A stretch of 24,106 bases of DNA, from the NCBI GenBank assembly GCA_045660745.1, contig JAZREJ010000017.1, forward strand, positions 1 to 24,106, in the 5' to 3' direction. How positions within the stretch are numbered: position 1 is the stretch's first letter; each line of letters begins with the position of its first letter. The position numbers and the translations under genes are program-made. This DNA is from RGIG6353 sp045660745 (GTDB lineage Bacteria; Bacillota; Clostridia; Oscillospirales; SIG627). Below are positions 15,615-23,023 of this stretch, one piece after another. The notes beneath the pieces were generated by a model. It worked only from the letters and a program-made list of their open reading frames with translations. It was not told where the DNA came from and made no database searches.

Positions 15615-16877
15615 TTGACCTACGAAACAGCGCTTGAATATATTCATTCAGTCTCTTGGAAGGGAAGCCATCCCGGGCTTGAGAGAACACGTACACTTCT
15701 CTCGCTTATGGGAAATCCCGAAAAAAAGCTTAAATTTATCCATATAGCAGGTACTAACGGCAAAGGCTCAACCGCATCAATGAGCGCCCGTATTTTGCTT
15801 GAGGCGGGATATACCACAGGACTTTATACGTCTCCTTATATATTCACCTTCAATGAGCGTATGCGAGTTAACGGTGAAAACATTTCAAACGACGAACTTG
15901 TTGAGATTGTAGAATTTGTAAAGCCGTTTGCCGACTCGATGGAGGACTCGCCTACGGAATTCGAGCTTGTTACATGTATCGCGTTTGAATTTTTCAAAAG
16001 AAGAAAATGCGATATCGTTTGTCTTGAGGTCGGTATGGGCGGTGAGCTTGATTCTACCAACGTTATTGACTCTCCTGTTGCTGCCGTTATTACTAATATA
16101 GGACTTGACCACACCGATTTTCTCGGAGACACAGTCGAGAAGATTGCCGAGACGAAATCAAAAATAATCAAGGACGGAACTCTTGCTGTATTTTATCCCA
16201 ACACCGACTCGGTTGAGAAGGTGATAAGAGAGCGTTGCAACGATGTACGGGCATTTTTTACCAAGCCCGAGTTTAACGCTATCGTTCCAATATCGGCTGA
16301 TTTCGACGGACAGGTATTCGATTATTACGAATATAAGAATATGAGACTCCATCTCCTCGGAAAGCATCAGCTCAAAAATGCCGCTGTAGTTATCGCACTT
16401 ATGAACGAACTTATTCTCAGAGGCTGGGACATCACACATGATGATGTGAGATACGGAATTGAGAATACCGTTTGGGAGGGAAGATTTGAGGTAGTAAACA
16501 AATCACCTTTGTTTATTGTTGATGGCGGTCACAATCCGCAGTGTATAGAGGCGCTTGTTGAAAACGTGCGCGAGTACCTTTCTGGACGCCGTCTTGTAGT
16601 GCTTACGGGGGTGCTTGCCGATAAAGACTATGAGTGTATGTATTCGGAAATGTCCGAGTACGCCTCGGAGTTTATCGCTGTCACACCTCCGAACCCAAGA
16701 GCCCTTGATGCGGAAAGTCTTAAAAATTACCTTGAACGCTTTGAAAAGCCTGTTTCGGCTTTCGGTGATATCAGAGAAGGCGTTATGTATGCAAAAGAGA
16801 GGGCGGGAGCAGACGGAGTCGTGCTTGCCTACGGCTCACTTTATATGGTGGGCGATATCGAAAATTTTGCAAAATAA
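15615..16877 (+). CDS. folC: Folylpolyglutamate synthase / dihydrofolate synthase, 420 aa
   Basis: Mur-ligase family enzyme that adds glutamate to folates, trapping the imported vitamin in the cell. The ATP-binding loop AGTNGKGS is at residues 45-52. Then come GLYTSPY, the metal-site stretch CLEVGMGGELDSTN, TNIGLDHTDFLG, FIVDGGHNP in the C-terminal domain, and GSLYMVGDI near the end. Length (420) is normal. I chose TTG at 15615 because GGAGGTAA lies just upstream; the open frame extends back to 15531 but that part overlaps folT and does not resemble FolC. It is the second gene of the THF-riboswitch operon and is followed by a strong terminator. Whether it also has dihydrofolate synthase activity cannot be told by eye. 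Confidence 0.95.
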   Translation: MTYETALEYIHSVSWKGSHPGLERTRTLLSLMGNPEKKLKFIHIAGTNGKGSTASMSARILLEAGYTTGLYTSPYIFTFNERMRVNGENISNDELVEIVEFVKPFADSMEDSPTEFELVTCIAFEFFKRRKCDIVCLEVGMGGELDSTNVIDSPVAAVITNIGLDHTDFLGDTVEKIAETKSKIIKDGTLAVFYPNTDSVEKVIRERCNDVRAFFTKPEFNAIVPISADFDGQVFDYYEYKNMRLHLLGKHQLKNAAVVIALMNELILRGWDITHDDVRYGIENTVWEGRFEVVNKSPLFIVDGGHNPQCIEALVENVREYLSGRRLVVLTGVLADKDYECMYSEMSEYASEFIAVTPPNPRALDAESLKNYLERFEKPVSAFGDIREGVMYAKERAGADGVVLAYGSLYMVGDIENFAK

Positions 16878-16898
16878 AGCTTGTAAGTTAAAATTGTT

Positions 16899-16943
16899 CC
16901 CCCTTGCGCTTAAAAAACGCGTAAGGGGGAGTTAATTTTTTTT
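16899..16943 (+). terminator. Intrinsic terminator of the folT-folC operon
   Basis: Stem CCCCCTTGCGC / GCGTAAGGGGG (16899-16909 with 16919-16929, one G-U pair) with a 9-base loop, then a T8 run a few bases downstream. Confidence 0.88.
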
Positions 16944-16951
16944 CAAACCTC

Positions 16952-16980
16952 TTGATTTTTACGGATAAAGAGGATATAAT
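16952..16980 (+). promoter_or_regulatory. Sigma-A type promoter of the MarR-ABC operon
   Basis: TTGATT (16952-16957), 17 bases, perfect TATAAT (16975-16980). The palindromic operator begins right after the -10 box. Confidence 0.85.
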
Positions 16981-16981
16981 A

Positions 16982-17012
16982 TGGTTAAATGTTTAATTAT
17001 TAACCATTTAAC
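16982..17012 (+). promoter_or_regulatory. Palindromic operator, probably bound by the MarR regulator
   Basis: Two overlapping inverted repeats: TGGTTAA/TTAACCA (16982-16988, 17000-17006) and GTTAAATG/CATTTAAC (16984-16991, 17005-17012). They cover the expected transcription start, where a bound MarR dimer would block the polymerase. The site matches the AT-rich palindromes typical of autoregulated MarR genes. Confidence 0.7.
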
Positions 17013-17025
17013 GAAAGGAGCATCT

Positions 17026-17466
17026 ATGTCAAACACAAAACTTACGCGCGCTATCGAAATGATGATAAAGATAAATAAAATGCATCGTGATATGGTTGAT
17101 AATCGTGCAAAGGAAATAGGCATGCATCGGACTCAGCACAGAATACTGATGCATCTTGCAAGGGATAACGTGCTTGCGTCACAAAAGGAGCTTGCCGACA
17201 GGCTGGGCGTAACACCTGCTGCCGTTACGGTTGCACTGAAAAAAATCGAGCAGGACGGATATATAGAGCGTACACTCGGCTCTGACGCAAGATACAACGA
17301 GATTAAAATAACCGAAAAGGGAAAATCCTTGGTAAATCGGACAAGGGAGCTTTTTATGGCAGCCGATACCGCTATGTTTAGCGGCTTTACCGATGAAGAG
17401 CTTGACGCTTACGTTTCTTGTCTTGAAAAAATGCAGATAAACATACAAAAGCAAACAAACTCATGA
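17026..17466 (+). CDS. MarR family transcriptional regulator, 146 aa
   Basis: Small winged-helix repressor. The HTH core reads SQKELADRLGVTPAAVTVALKKIEQDGYIER (about 50-80), then the wing with SDARYNEIKITEKG. Flanking N- and C-terminal helices would form the dimer. Start: ATG at 17026 behind AAAGGAG; an in-frame ATG at 16981 sits inside the operator at the transcription start and is rejected. It is first in an operon with two ABC exporter half-genes 13 bases downstream, the common arrangement in which a drug-like ligand releases the repressor and induces its exporter. The ligand is unknown. Confidence 0.92.
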   Translation: MSNTKLTRAIEMMIKINKMHRDMVDNRAKEIGMHRTQHRILMHLARDNVLASQKELADRLGVTPAAVTVALKKIEQDGYIERTLGSDARYNEIKITEKGKSLVNRTRELFMAADTAMFSGFTDEELDAYVSCLEKMQINIQKQTNS

Positions 17467-17479
17467 AAGGGATGAGACT

Positions 17480-19213
17480 ATGAAAAGATGGATGAAATAC
17501 ATAAAGCCGCACCTGAGGTCATTTATACTCGGACCCTGCGGAATGATAATTGAGGTTATAGGCGAAATGTTTATGCCGCTTGTACTCGGTGCTATAATCA
17601 ATGACGGCTATGAAGGAACTTTAACAGTAGGAAAGAGCATCGGATACGCAAGTATACTTGTTGCCATTGTGCTCTTTATGATGACGGGTGGCGTTGCGGG
17701 TGCGTATTTCGGCTCGAAGGCGTCGGTAAACTTTGCGGCAGATTTAAGACTGGACGTCTATACGAAAATACAGAAATACTCTTTTTCCAACATTGATAAA
17801 TTCTCGGCAAGTTCTCTTGTTACAAGAATGACCAATGACGTAACTCAGCTTCAGAATTTTGTTAATATGCTTCTCAGAATGGCTTTGCGTGCACCGGGTA
17901 TGTTTATCGGCGGAATTATTATGGCAGTGAGCCTTCGTCCTTCACTTTCCGTTGTTCTTGCAATCGCCATGCCACTTATGCTTATTGTTATTTTTATGCT
18001 GATAAAAATGGGCATGCCCCGTTTTGCGGCACTTCAAAAAAAGGTAGATAAGCTCAACGGGACAGTCAGAGAAAACGTGACAAACGTAAGAGTTGTAAAA
18101 TCCTTCGTCCGTGAGGATTACGAAATCGACAAATTTGAAAATGATAATGCAGAACTTAAAAACTCAAGCGTCAATGCTGTGAAGGTTATGATATATATGG
18201 CTCCTGTAATGAATCTTTTTATGTACGGTGCTATCATTGCCATCATTTGGTTCGGACATGGTGAGGTGCTTGATTTTGGAATGCCGGTAGGTGATCTTTC
18301 TGCCTTCGTTACTTACGCAACACAAATACTTTCATCACTCATGATGGTATCGTTTCTTCTCATGACATCATCTCGTGCCATGGCGTCTTCAAAGAGAATT
18401 TGCGAGGTTCTTGATGAGATTCCCGATATTCAGGATTCTCAAAACGCAAATTCGGAGAAAAAGGTCACTGTGGGTGAAATAGAATTTAAAAATGTCAATT
18501 TCCGTTATTACAAAAACAGCGAGGAAGCCGTGCTTGATAATATCAGTCTGAAAATACCCGCGGGATCCACCGTAGGAATTATCGGATCGACGGGATGCGG
18601 AAAAACAACTCTTGTTTCAATGATACCCAGACTTTACGATGCGGATGAAGGAGAAGTGCTTGTTGACGGTGTAAACGTTCGCGATTATTCTCTTGTAAAT
18701 CTCCGTGACGGAATCGGTATAGTACTTCAAAAAAACCTCCTCTTTGCAGGTAGTATCGCTGACAATCTTCGATGGGGCGATATGGAAGCCGACGATGAGG
18801 AAATGATTAAAATGTCAAAATATGCGGCGGCGGATAAGTTCGTTTCCACTTTTAAGGATGGATATGACACCGAGCTTGATAAAGGCGGAACAAACCTTTC
18901 GGGAGGACAGAAGCAAAGACTTTGTATTGCAAGAGCACTTTTGAAAAAACCTAAGATCCTTATTCTTGACGATTCAACAAGCGCTGTCGACACCGCCACC
19001 GAGGCTCAGATAAGAAAAGCTTTCAAGGATGAAATTCCCGATTGCACAAAGATAATTATTGCCCAGCGTATAAGTTCTGTCATGGAGGCTGATACGATAG
19101 TTGTTATGAATGATGGAAAGATAACAGGTGTCGGCACTCACGCAGAGCTTCTTGAAAAAAATTCTGAATACAGCGAAATATACTGTTCGCAGATGGATAA
19201 AAAGGAGGCGTAA
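17480..19213 (+). CDS. ABC exporter half-transporter A (permease-ATPase fusion, degenerate catalytic site), 577 aa
   Basis: Type IV ABC exporter half: transmembrane domain about residues 1-310 (hydrophobic helices near 17-40, 55-75, 135-175, 240-290) and nucleotide-binding domain about 330-570. Walker A GSTGCGKTT with Lys375, intact signature LSGGQ (473-477), Walker B ILILDD with Asp498 where catalytic Glu is expected, and Gln529 (IIIAQR) in place of the switch His. These two changes mark the non-hydrolysing partner of a heterodimer of the TM287/288, BmrCD or LmrCD kind. The stop lies 5 bases before the next gene's start, so the two are co-translated. Likely exports a drug, lipid or peptide; substrate unknown. 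Confidence 0.93.
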   Translation: MKRWMKYIKPHLRSFILGPCGMIIEVIGEMFMPLVLGAIINDGYEGTLTVGKSIGYASILVAIVLFMMTGGVAGAYFGSKASVNFAADLRLDVYTKIQKYSFSNIDKFSASSLVTRMTNDVTQLQNFVNMLLRMALRAPGMFIGGIIMAVSLRPSLSVVLAIAMPLMLIVIFMLIKMGMPRFAALQKKVDKLNGTVRENVTNVRVVKSFVREDYEIDKFENDNAELKNSSVNAVKVMIYMAPVMNLFMYGAIIAIIWFGHGEVLDFGMPVGDLSAFVTYATQILSSLMMVSFLLMTSSRAMASSKRICEVLDEIPDIQDSQNANSEKKVTVGEIEFKNVNFRYYKNSEEAVLDNISLKIPAGSTVGIIGSTGCGKTTLVSMIPRLYDADEGEVLVDGVNVRDYSLVNLRDGIGIVLQKNLLFAGSIADNLRWGDMEADDEEMIKMSKYAAADKFVSTFKDGYDTELDKGGTNLSGGQKQRLCIARALLKKPKILILDDSTSAVDTATEAQIRKAFKDEIPDCTKIIIAQRISSVMEADTIVVMNDGKITGVGTHAELLEKNSEYSEIYCSQMDKKEA

Positions 19214-19218
19214 TTGTT

Positions 19219-21180
19219 ATGGCAAGAAACTTAGATGTACTTAAAAAGCAATACAACAGCGTCTCTCACGGTCAATCCTTAAGAGGCGGTCCCGGACATC
19301 GTCCCGGCCCCGGACCTAAAGCAAAAGGAAAACCTAAAAATATCGGAAAGACGATTTCTCGACTCCTTTCCTATGTCGGAAAATACAAGTTCAGACTTAT
19401 GTTGGTTTTCACTTGTATGATTATGACCACGGTGTTTTCTCTTTGTGCGGGATACCTGCTCGTTCCCATTATCAACAGAATCACACTTGCAATAAATCCA
19501 GATGCCGTGCTTAATCCCAGTCCCATAGCGGAGTTTGCGGACGGGATTATCGAGTCGCTTGTTTCAACGTCGTTTATCCAGGCGCTTACAGAAAACGTTG
19601 CTCTTGAAATAAGTGTTTATATAGTTGCCGCTTTGATAATACTCGGAAGCGTTTATTTCATATCCGCTTTCGGAAGCTATCTCCAAGCACGCCTTATGCT
19701 CTCAATTTCACAAGGCTCTATACAAAGTATAAGAAACGATCTCTTTAATAAGCTTCAAAAGCTTCCCGTAAAATATTTTGACTCTCACCCGACAGGCGAG
19801 ATAATGAGCCGATTTACCAACGACGTGGACAACATTGACGTAATGCTCAACAACTCTTTAACGTCTATCGTCAGCGGTGTCGTCAGCCTTATAGGTACGT
19901 TTATCTTTATGATAACCACAAACGTATGGCTCACTCTCATTACCGTAATTTTCGTTCCGCTTCTTGTTTATGCGGCAAGCGTAATAGGTAACAATTCGTC
20001 AAAATATTTCGGTGAACAACAGGCTGCCCTCGGCGCTGTGAATGGATATATAGAAGAAACCATCAGCGGACAAAAGGTTGTAAAGGTATTTAACCACGAG
20101 GACGAATGCATAGAGGAAATGAGCCTTATAAACGAAGACCTTCGCTCAAAGCAGGAAAAGGCGCAGTTCTGGGGCGGTGTAACAGGACCTATCATGCACA
20201 ATATAAGCCTTATCTCCTATGCTCTGACTCTCGGTGTCGGCGGTGTTTTAATCGTTCTCACAGGCTTCACTCCGGGTGAGCTTACAGCATTTGCCAATTA
20301 TTCAAAGCAGTTTGCAATGCCCATAAATCAGCTTTCCATGCAGGTTTCAACCCTCTTTGCCGCACTTGCGGGTGCGGAGCGTGTGTTTAACGTCATGGAC
20401 GAAGCACCCGAAGAGCCCGACGGTGAAAATGCTTTGACCGAGCCTATCAAGGGACACGTTGTTATGGAAAACGTAACCTTTGGATATAACCCCGACAAGA
20501 CCGTTCTTAAAGACATTTCTCTGTACGCAAAGCCGGGACAGAAAATTGCTTTCGTCGGCTCGACTGGTGCGGGAAAAACAACCGTCACAAATCTTCTCAA
20601 CCGCTTCTACGATATCTCGGAAGGCACTATCACCATCGACGGCAAGCCTATCAAAGAATACTCTCGCGAGTTTTTGCGCAAGAATATTGCAATGGTTCTT
20701 CAGGATACGCACCTGTTTACGGGTACAGTTATGGAGAACATCCGTTACGGAAGACTTGATGCGAGCGATGAAGAGGTTATCGCCGCCGCAAAGACCGCAA
20801 GCGCACACAGCTTTATTATGCGACTTGAAAACGGCTATGAAACGGTTCTTGAGGGAGATGGAGCAAACCTTTCACAAGGTCAGCGTCAGCTGTTGAATAT
20901 AGCAAGAGCCGCACTTTCAAAAGCTCCGATACTCGTTCTTGACGAGGCAACTTCATCTGTAGATACCCGTACCGAAAGACACATCGAGCATGGTATGGAC
21001 AGACTTATGAAGGACAGAACCACTTTCGTTATTGCACATCGTCTTTCCACAGTTCGCAACTCAGATGCCATTATGGTACTTGAGAGGGGAGAGATAATCG
21101 AAAGAGGCAACCACGAAGACCTCTTAAAGCTTGAAGGAAGATACTACGAGCTTTACACAGGTAAAAAAGAACTCGACTAA
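19219..21180 (+). CDS. ABC exporter half-transporter B (permease-ATPase fusion, active catalytic site), 653 aa
   Basis: Partner of the preceding gene. A basic, Gly/Pro-rich cytoplasmic tail (residues 18-40) precedes the transmembrane domain (about 55-370), which has an enlarged first extracellular loop around 90-130. The nucleotide-binding domain has Walker A GSTGAGKTT (Lys453), Walker B ILVLDE with catalytic Glu576, and the switch His607 (IAHRLST). Its signature is LSQGQ (551-555) rather than LSGGQ. Because each ATP site joins Walker A/B of one half with the signature of the other, this half's normal Walker B faces the partner's intact LSGGQ, giving one active and one degenerate site. RBS GGAGG at 19204-19208; terminator follows the stop. 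Confidence 0.94.
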   Translation: MARNLDVLKKQYNSVSHGQSLRGGPGHRPGPGPKAKGKPKNIGKTISRLLSYVGKYKFRLMLVFTCMIMTTVFSLCAGYLLVPIINRITLAINPDAVLNPSPIAEFADGIIESLVSTSFIQALTENVALEISVYIVAALIILGSVYFISAFGSYLQARLMLSISQGSIQSIRNDLFNKLQKLPVKYFDSHPTGEIMSRFTNDVDNIDVMLNNSLTSIVSGVVSLIGTFIFMITTNVWLTLITVIFVPLLVYAASVIGNNSSKYFGEQQAALGAVNGYIEETISGQKVVKVFNHEDECIEEMSLINEDLRSKQEKAQFWGGVTGPIMHNISLISYALTLGVGGVLIVLTGFTPGELTAFANYSKQFAMPINQLSMQVSTLFAALAGAERVFNVMDEAPEEPDGENALTEPIKGHVVMENVTFGYNPDKTVLKDISLYAKPGQKIAFVGSTGAGKTTVTNLLNRFYDISEGTITIDGKPIKEYSREFLRKNIAMVLQDTHLFTGTVMENIRYGRLDASDEEVIAAAKTASAHSFIMRLENGYETVLEGDGANLSQGQRQLLNIARAALSKAPILVLDEATSSVDTRTERHIEHGMDRLMKDRTTFVIAHRLSTVRNSDAIMVLERGEIIERGNHEDLLKLEGRYYELYTGKKELD

Positions 21181-21525
21181 ACATACCGAAAAGCACTCGC
21201 CACAAAGGACGAGTGCTTTTTTTCTACATTGTACGTTCATTGGCACGGCGTAGGTTGAAAAAAGAACGTTTTGATTTATATCGAAATTGTCAACTGCTTT
21301 TATAAGTCCGACACACCCCACTTGAAAAAGATCGTCAGGATTTTCCCCGCGTGAAGTGAATTTTTGTATAACGCTCAGCACAAGTCTGAGATTCCCCATG
21401 ATAAGCTCGTCACGTGCCGCACTGTCACCGTTTTTGGCGCGTCTTAAAAGCTCGTCCTTTTCCTTTGCCGTGAGGGTCTTGAGTTTAGAAGTGTTTACTC
21501 CGCATATTTCAACTTTGTTGTACAT
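21124..21525 (-). pseudogene. sigG: Truncated sporulation sigma factor SigG (N-terminal fragment)
   Basis: The first 96 codons closely match SigG: the family-specific opening MYNKVEICGVNTSKL, then NLRLVLSVIQKF and DDLFQVGCVGLIKAVDNFD of sigma region 2, up to FSTYAVPM at 21238. There SigG should continue with IIGEIRRYLRD; instead the frame runs into unrelated codons and on through the ABC operon's terminator and 3' end. Regions 2.4, 3 and 4 are all absent (full length is about 257 aa), so the product could not bind promoters normally. The 5' end is intact, with a strong AAAGGAGG site. It is either a relic left by a deletion or rearrangement, or one half of a split gene. SigG drives forespore gene expression after engulfment. 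Confidence 0.85.
21189..21223 (+). terminator. Intrinsic terminator of the MarR-ABC operon
   Basis: Stem AAAAGCACTCG / CGAGTGCTTTT (21189-21199 with 21210-21220), 10-base loop, T7 run. It lies about 15 bases from the point where sigG homology stops on the other strand. Confidence 0.92.
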
Positions 21526-21634
21526 TTTGCCGCCTCCTTTTGTTTCATTTATGAGTATTCCCGAAAAAGGCTCTTTTATTTTGTGAAAACGTCAAATCTT
21601 TTTTTAAAATTGTCATTTTTTTGTCAATTCGATA

Positions 21635-21663
21635 TTTACAAATTGAATAAAACATTGTATAAT
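21635..21663 (+). promoter_or_regulatory. Sigma-A type promoter of the PduL operon
   Basis: TTTACA (21635-21640), 17 bases, perfect TATAAT (21658-21663), 39 bases before the start codon. The rest of the 177-base gap to sigG is AT-rich, and I see no other clear element in it. Confidence 0.8.
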
Positions 21664-21702
21664 AATGGGTGGAAATAAAAAACATAGGAAAGAGGCAATA
21701 AA

Positions 21703-22278
21703 ATGGAAAACAAGATTTTAGTTGAAACTTCCGCAAGACACGTACATCTTACCGCAGAACACATTGAAATTCTTTTCGGTAAGGGTGCAACTCTTACACA
21801 TAAGAAAGACCTTTCTCAGCCCGGTCAGTTTGCATGCGAGGAAAGAGTTACTGTTGAAGGCCCCAAGGGCGCTATCAAGAATATCATCGTTCTCGGTCCC
21901 GCAAGACCTCAGTCTCAGGTTGAGGTATCCCTCACAGATGCTCGCTCTCTCGGCGTTGTAGCTCCAGTTCGTGAATCAGGCGACCTTGCAGGCAGTGCAG
22001 GATGCAAGCTCATCGGCCCCGCAGGTGAAGTTGAGATTGTTGAAGGTGTTATCGCCGCTAAGCGTCATATCCACGCTACTCCCGAGTATGCTGAAGCTGC
22101 AGGCATTGCTGATAAGGAGGTTGTAAAGGTTAAGGTTACCTCCAACGGCCGTTCACTTATTTTTGATGACGTTGTTGTCAGAGTAAGCCCCAAGTTTGCT
22201 CCCGCAATGCATATTGATACTGATGAATCCAATGCCGCTTGCGCATTTGGTGAAGTATACGGCGAAATCATAAAGTAA
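21703..22278 (+). CDS. pduL: PduL-type phosphate acyltransferase, 191 aa
   Basis: Moves an acyl group between coenzyme A and phosphate (acetyl-CoA or propionyl-CoA to acyl phosphate), feeding ATP formation by acetate kinase. Two PTAC half-domains are visible: SARHVHL (residues 10-16, a metal-binding His pair) with the LGPARPQSQVEVS block, and the second copy AAKRHIHATPEYAE. PduL proteins bind two zinc ions through such histidines. The length (191) matches forms lacking the N-terminal encapsulation helix, so it is a cytosolic enzyme, not a microcompartment one; no shell genes are nearby. RBS AAAGAGG. Codon use is strongly biased (AAG, GTT, GCT, CTC), suggesting high expression. Very likely in one transcript with the next two genes. 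Confidence 0.92.
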   Translation: MENKILVETSARHVHLTAEHIEILFGKGATLTHKKDLSQPGQFACEERVTVEGPKGAIKNIIVLGPARPQSQVEVSLTDARSLGVVAPVRESGDLAGSAGCKLIGPAGEVEIVEGVIAAKRHIHATPEYAEAAGIADKEVVKVKVTSNGRSLIFDDVVVRVSPKFAPAMHIDTDESNAACAFGEVYGEIIK

Positions 22279-22300
22279 TAAATTTAAAGGAGATATAAAA

Positions 22301-23005
22301 ATGACAGATCACATTTTTTATTCACATGAAGTGGAAAATATGTGTCCCATCGCTAAGGGTCCCCACCACGGTCCCGCTCCCATCCCCGAAGAGGGCAGAT
22401 GGGTAAAGTCGTATGAGATCAAGGACATTTCAGGACTTTCTCACGGTATTGGTTGGTGTGCTCCTCAGCAGGGATGCTGTAAGCTCACTCTCAACGTTAA
22501 GGACGGTATCATCGAAGAGGCTCTCGTTGAGACTCTCGGATGCTCCGGTATGACCCACTCCGCTGCTATGGCTGCTGAGATTCTTCAGGGTAAGACCCTT
22601 CTCGAAGCTCTCAACACCGACCTCGTTTGCGACGCTATCAACGTTGCAATGAGAGAAATCTTCAAGCAGCTTGCTTACGGCCGTAGCCAGACCGCTTTCT
22701 CCGAAAACGGACTTCCCATCGGCGCTTCTCTCGAAGACCTCGGTAAGGGACTTCGTTCACAGGTTGGTACCATGTTCGGTACTAAGGCTAAGGGTGTTAG
22801 ATACCTCGAAATGGCTGAAGGCTACGTTCTTAACATCGCTCTCGATGAGAACAACGAAGTTACAGGCTATAAGTTCGTTAACCTTGGTAAGATGATGGAT
22901 GCCATCAAGGCAGGCAAGGATCCCAAGGAAGCATACGAATCCAATATTAAGACCTACGGTCGATATGACGGCGCTGCTAAGTATATCGATCCCAGACACG
23001 AATAA
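22301..23005 (+). CDS. NifU/IscU-like iron-sulfur scaffold family protein, 234 aa
   Basis: Residues about 45-125 resemble the IscU/NifU N-terminal fold: KLTLNVKDGIIEEALVETLGCSGMTHSAAMAAEILQGKTLLEA matches the scaffold pattern around its second ligand Cys (here Cys81), and Cys110 stands near the third. The first-ligand region is altered: Cys53, Cys59 and Cys60 occur where one CGD motif is normal. The protein is much longer than IscU (about 130 aa), with an extra C-terminal domain (about 140-234) of unknown role and a His/Pro-rich N-terminus with Cys15. It directly precedes a GGGtGRT-family gene, a pairing I recall from other anaerobes. RBS AAAGGAGAT. Scaffold fold likely; actual job unknown. 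Confidence 0.8.
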   Translation: MTDHIFYSHEVENMCPIAKGPHHGPAPIPEEGRWVKSYEIKDISGLSHGIGWCAPQQGCCKLTLNVKDGIIEEALVETLGCSGMTHSAAMAAEILQGKTLLEALNTDLVCDAINVAMREIFKQLAYGRSQTAFSENGLPIGASLEDLGKGLRSQVGTMFGTKAKGVRYLEMAEGYVLNIALDENNEVTGYKFVNLGKMMDAIKAGKDPKEAYESNIKTYGRYDGAAKYIDPRHE

Positions 23006-23023
23006 GAAAGGAGGCACAATACT

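Noticed and set aside
16981..17025. 15-residue N-terminal extension of the MarR protein
   Set aside because: The ATG at 16981 is one base after the -10 box and inside the operator, so it would not be in the mRNA with a usable leader.
21124..21237. The C-terminal 37 codons of the truncated sigG frame as real protein sequence
   Set aside because: They read through the ABC operon's terminator and antisense 3' end and match nothing in sigma factors, so they are incidental.
21703..22278. A bacterial microcompartment locus
   Set aside because: PduL here lacks an encapsulation peptide, and no shell protein, diol dehydratase or aldehyde dehydrogenase gene is nearby.
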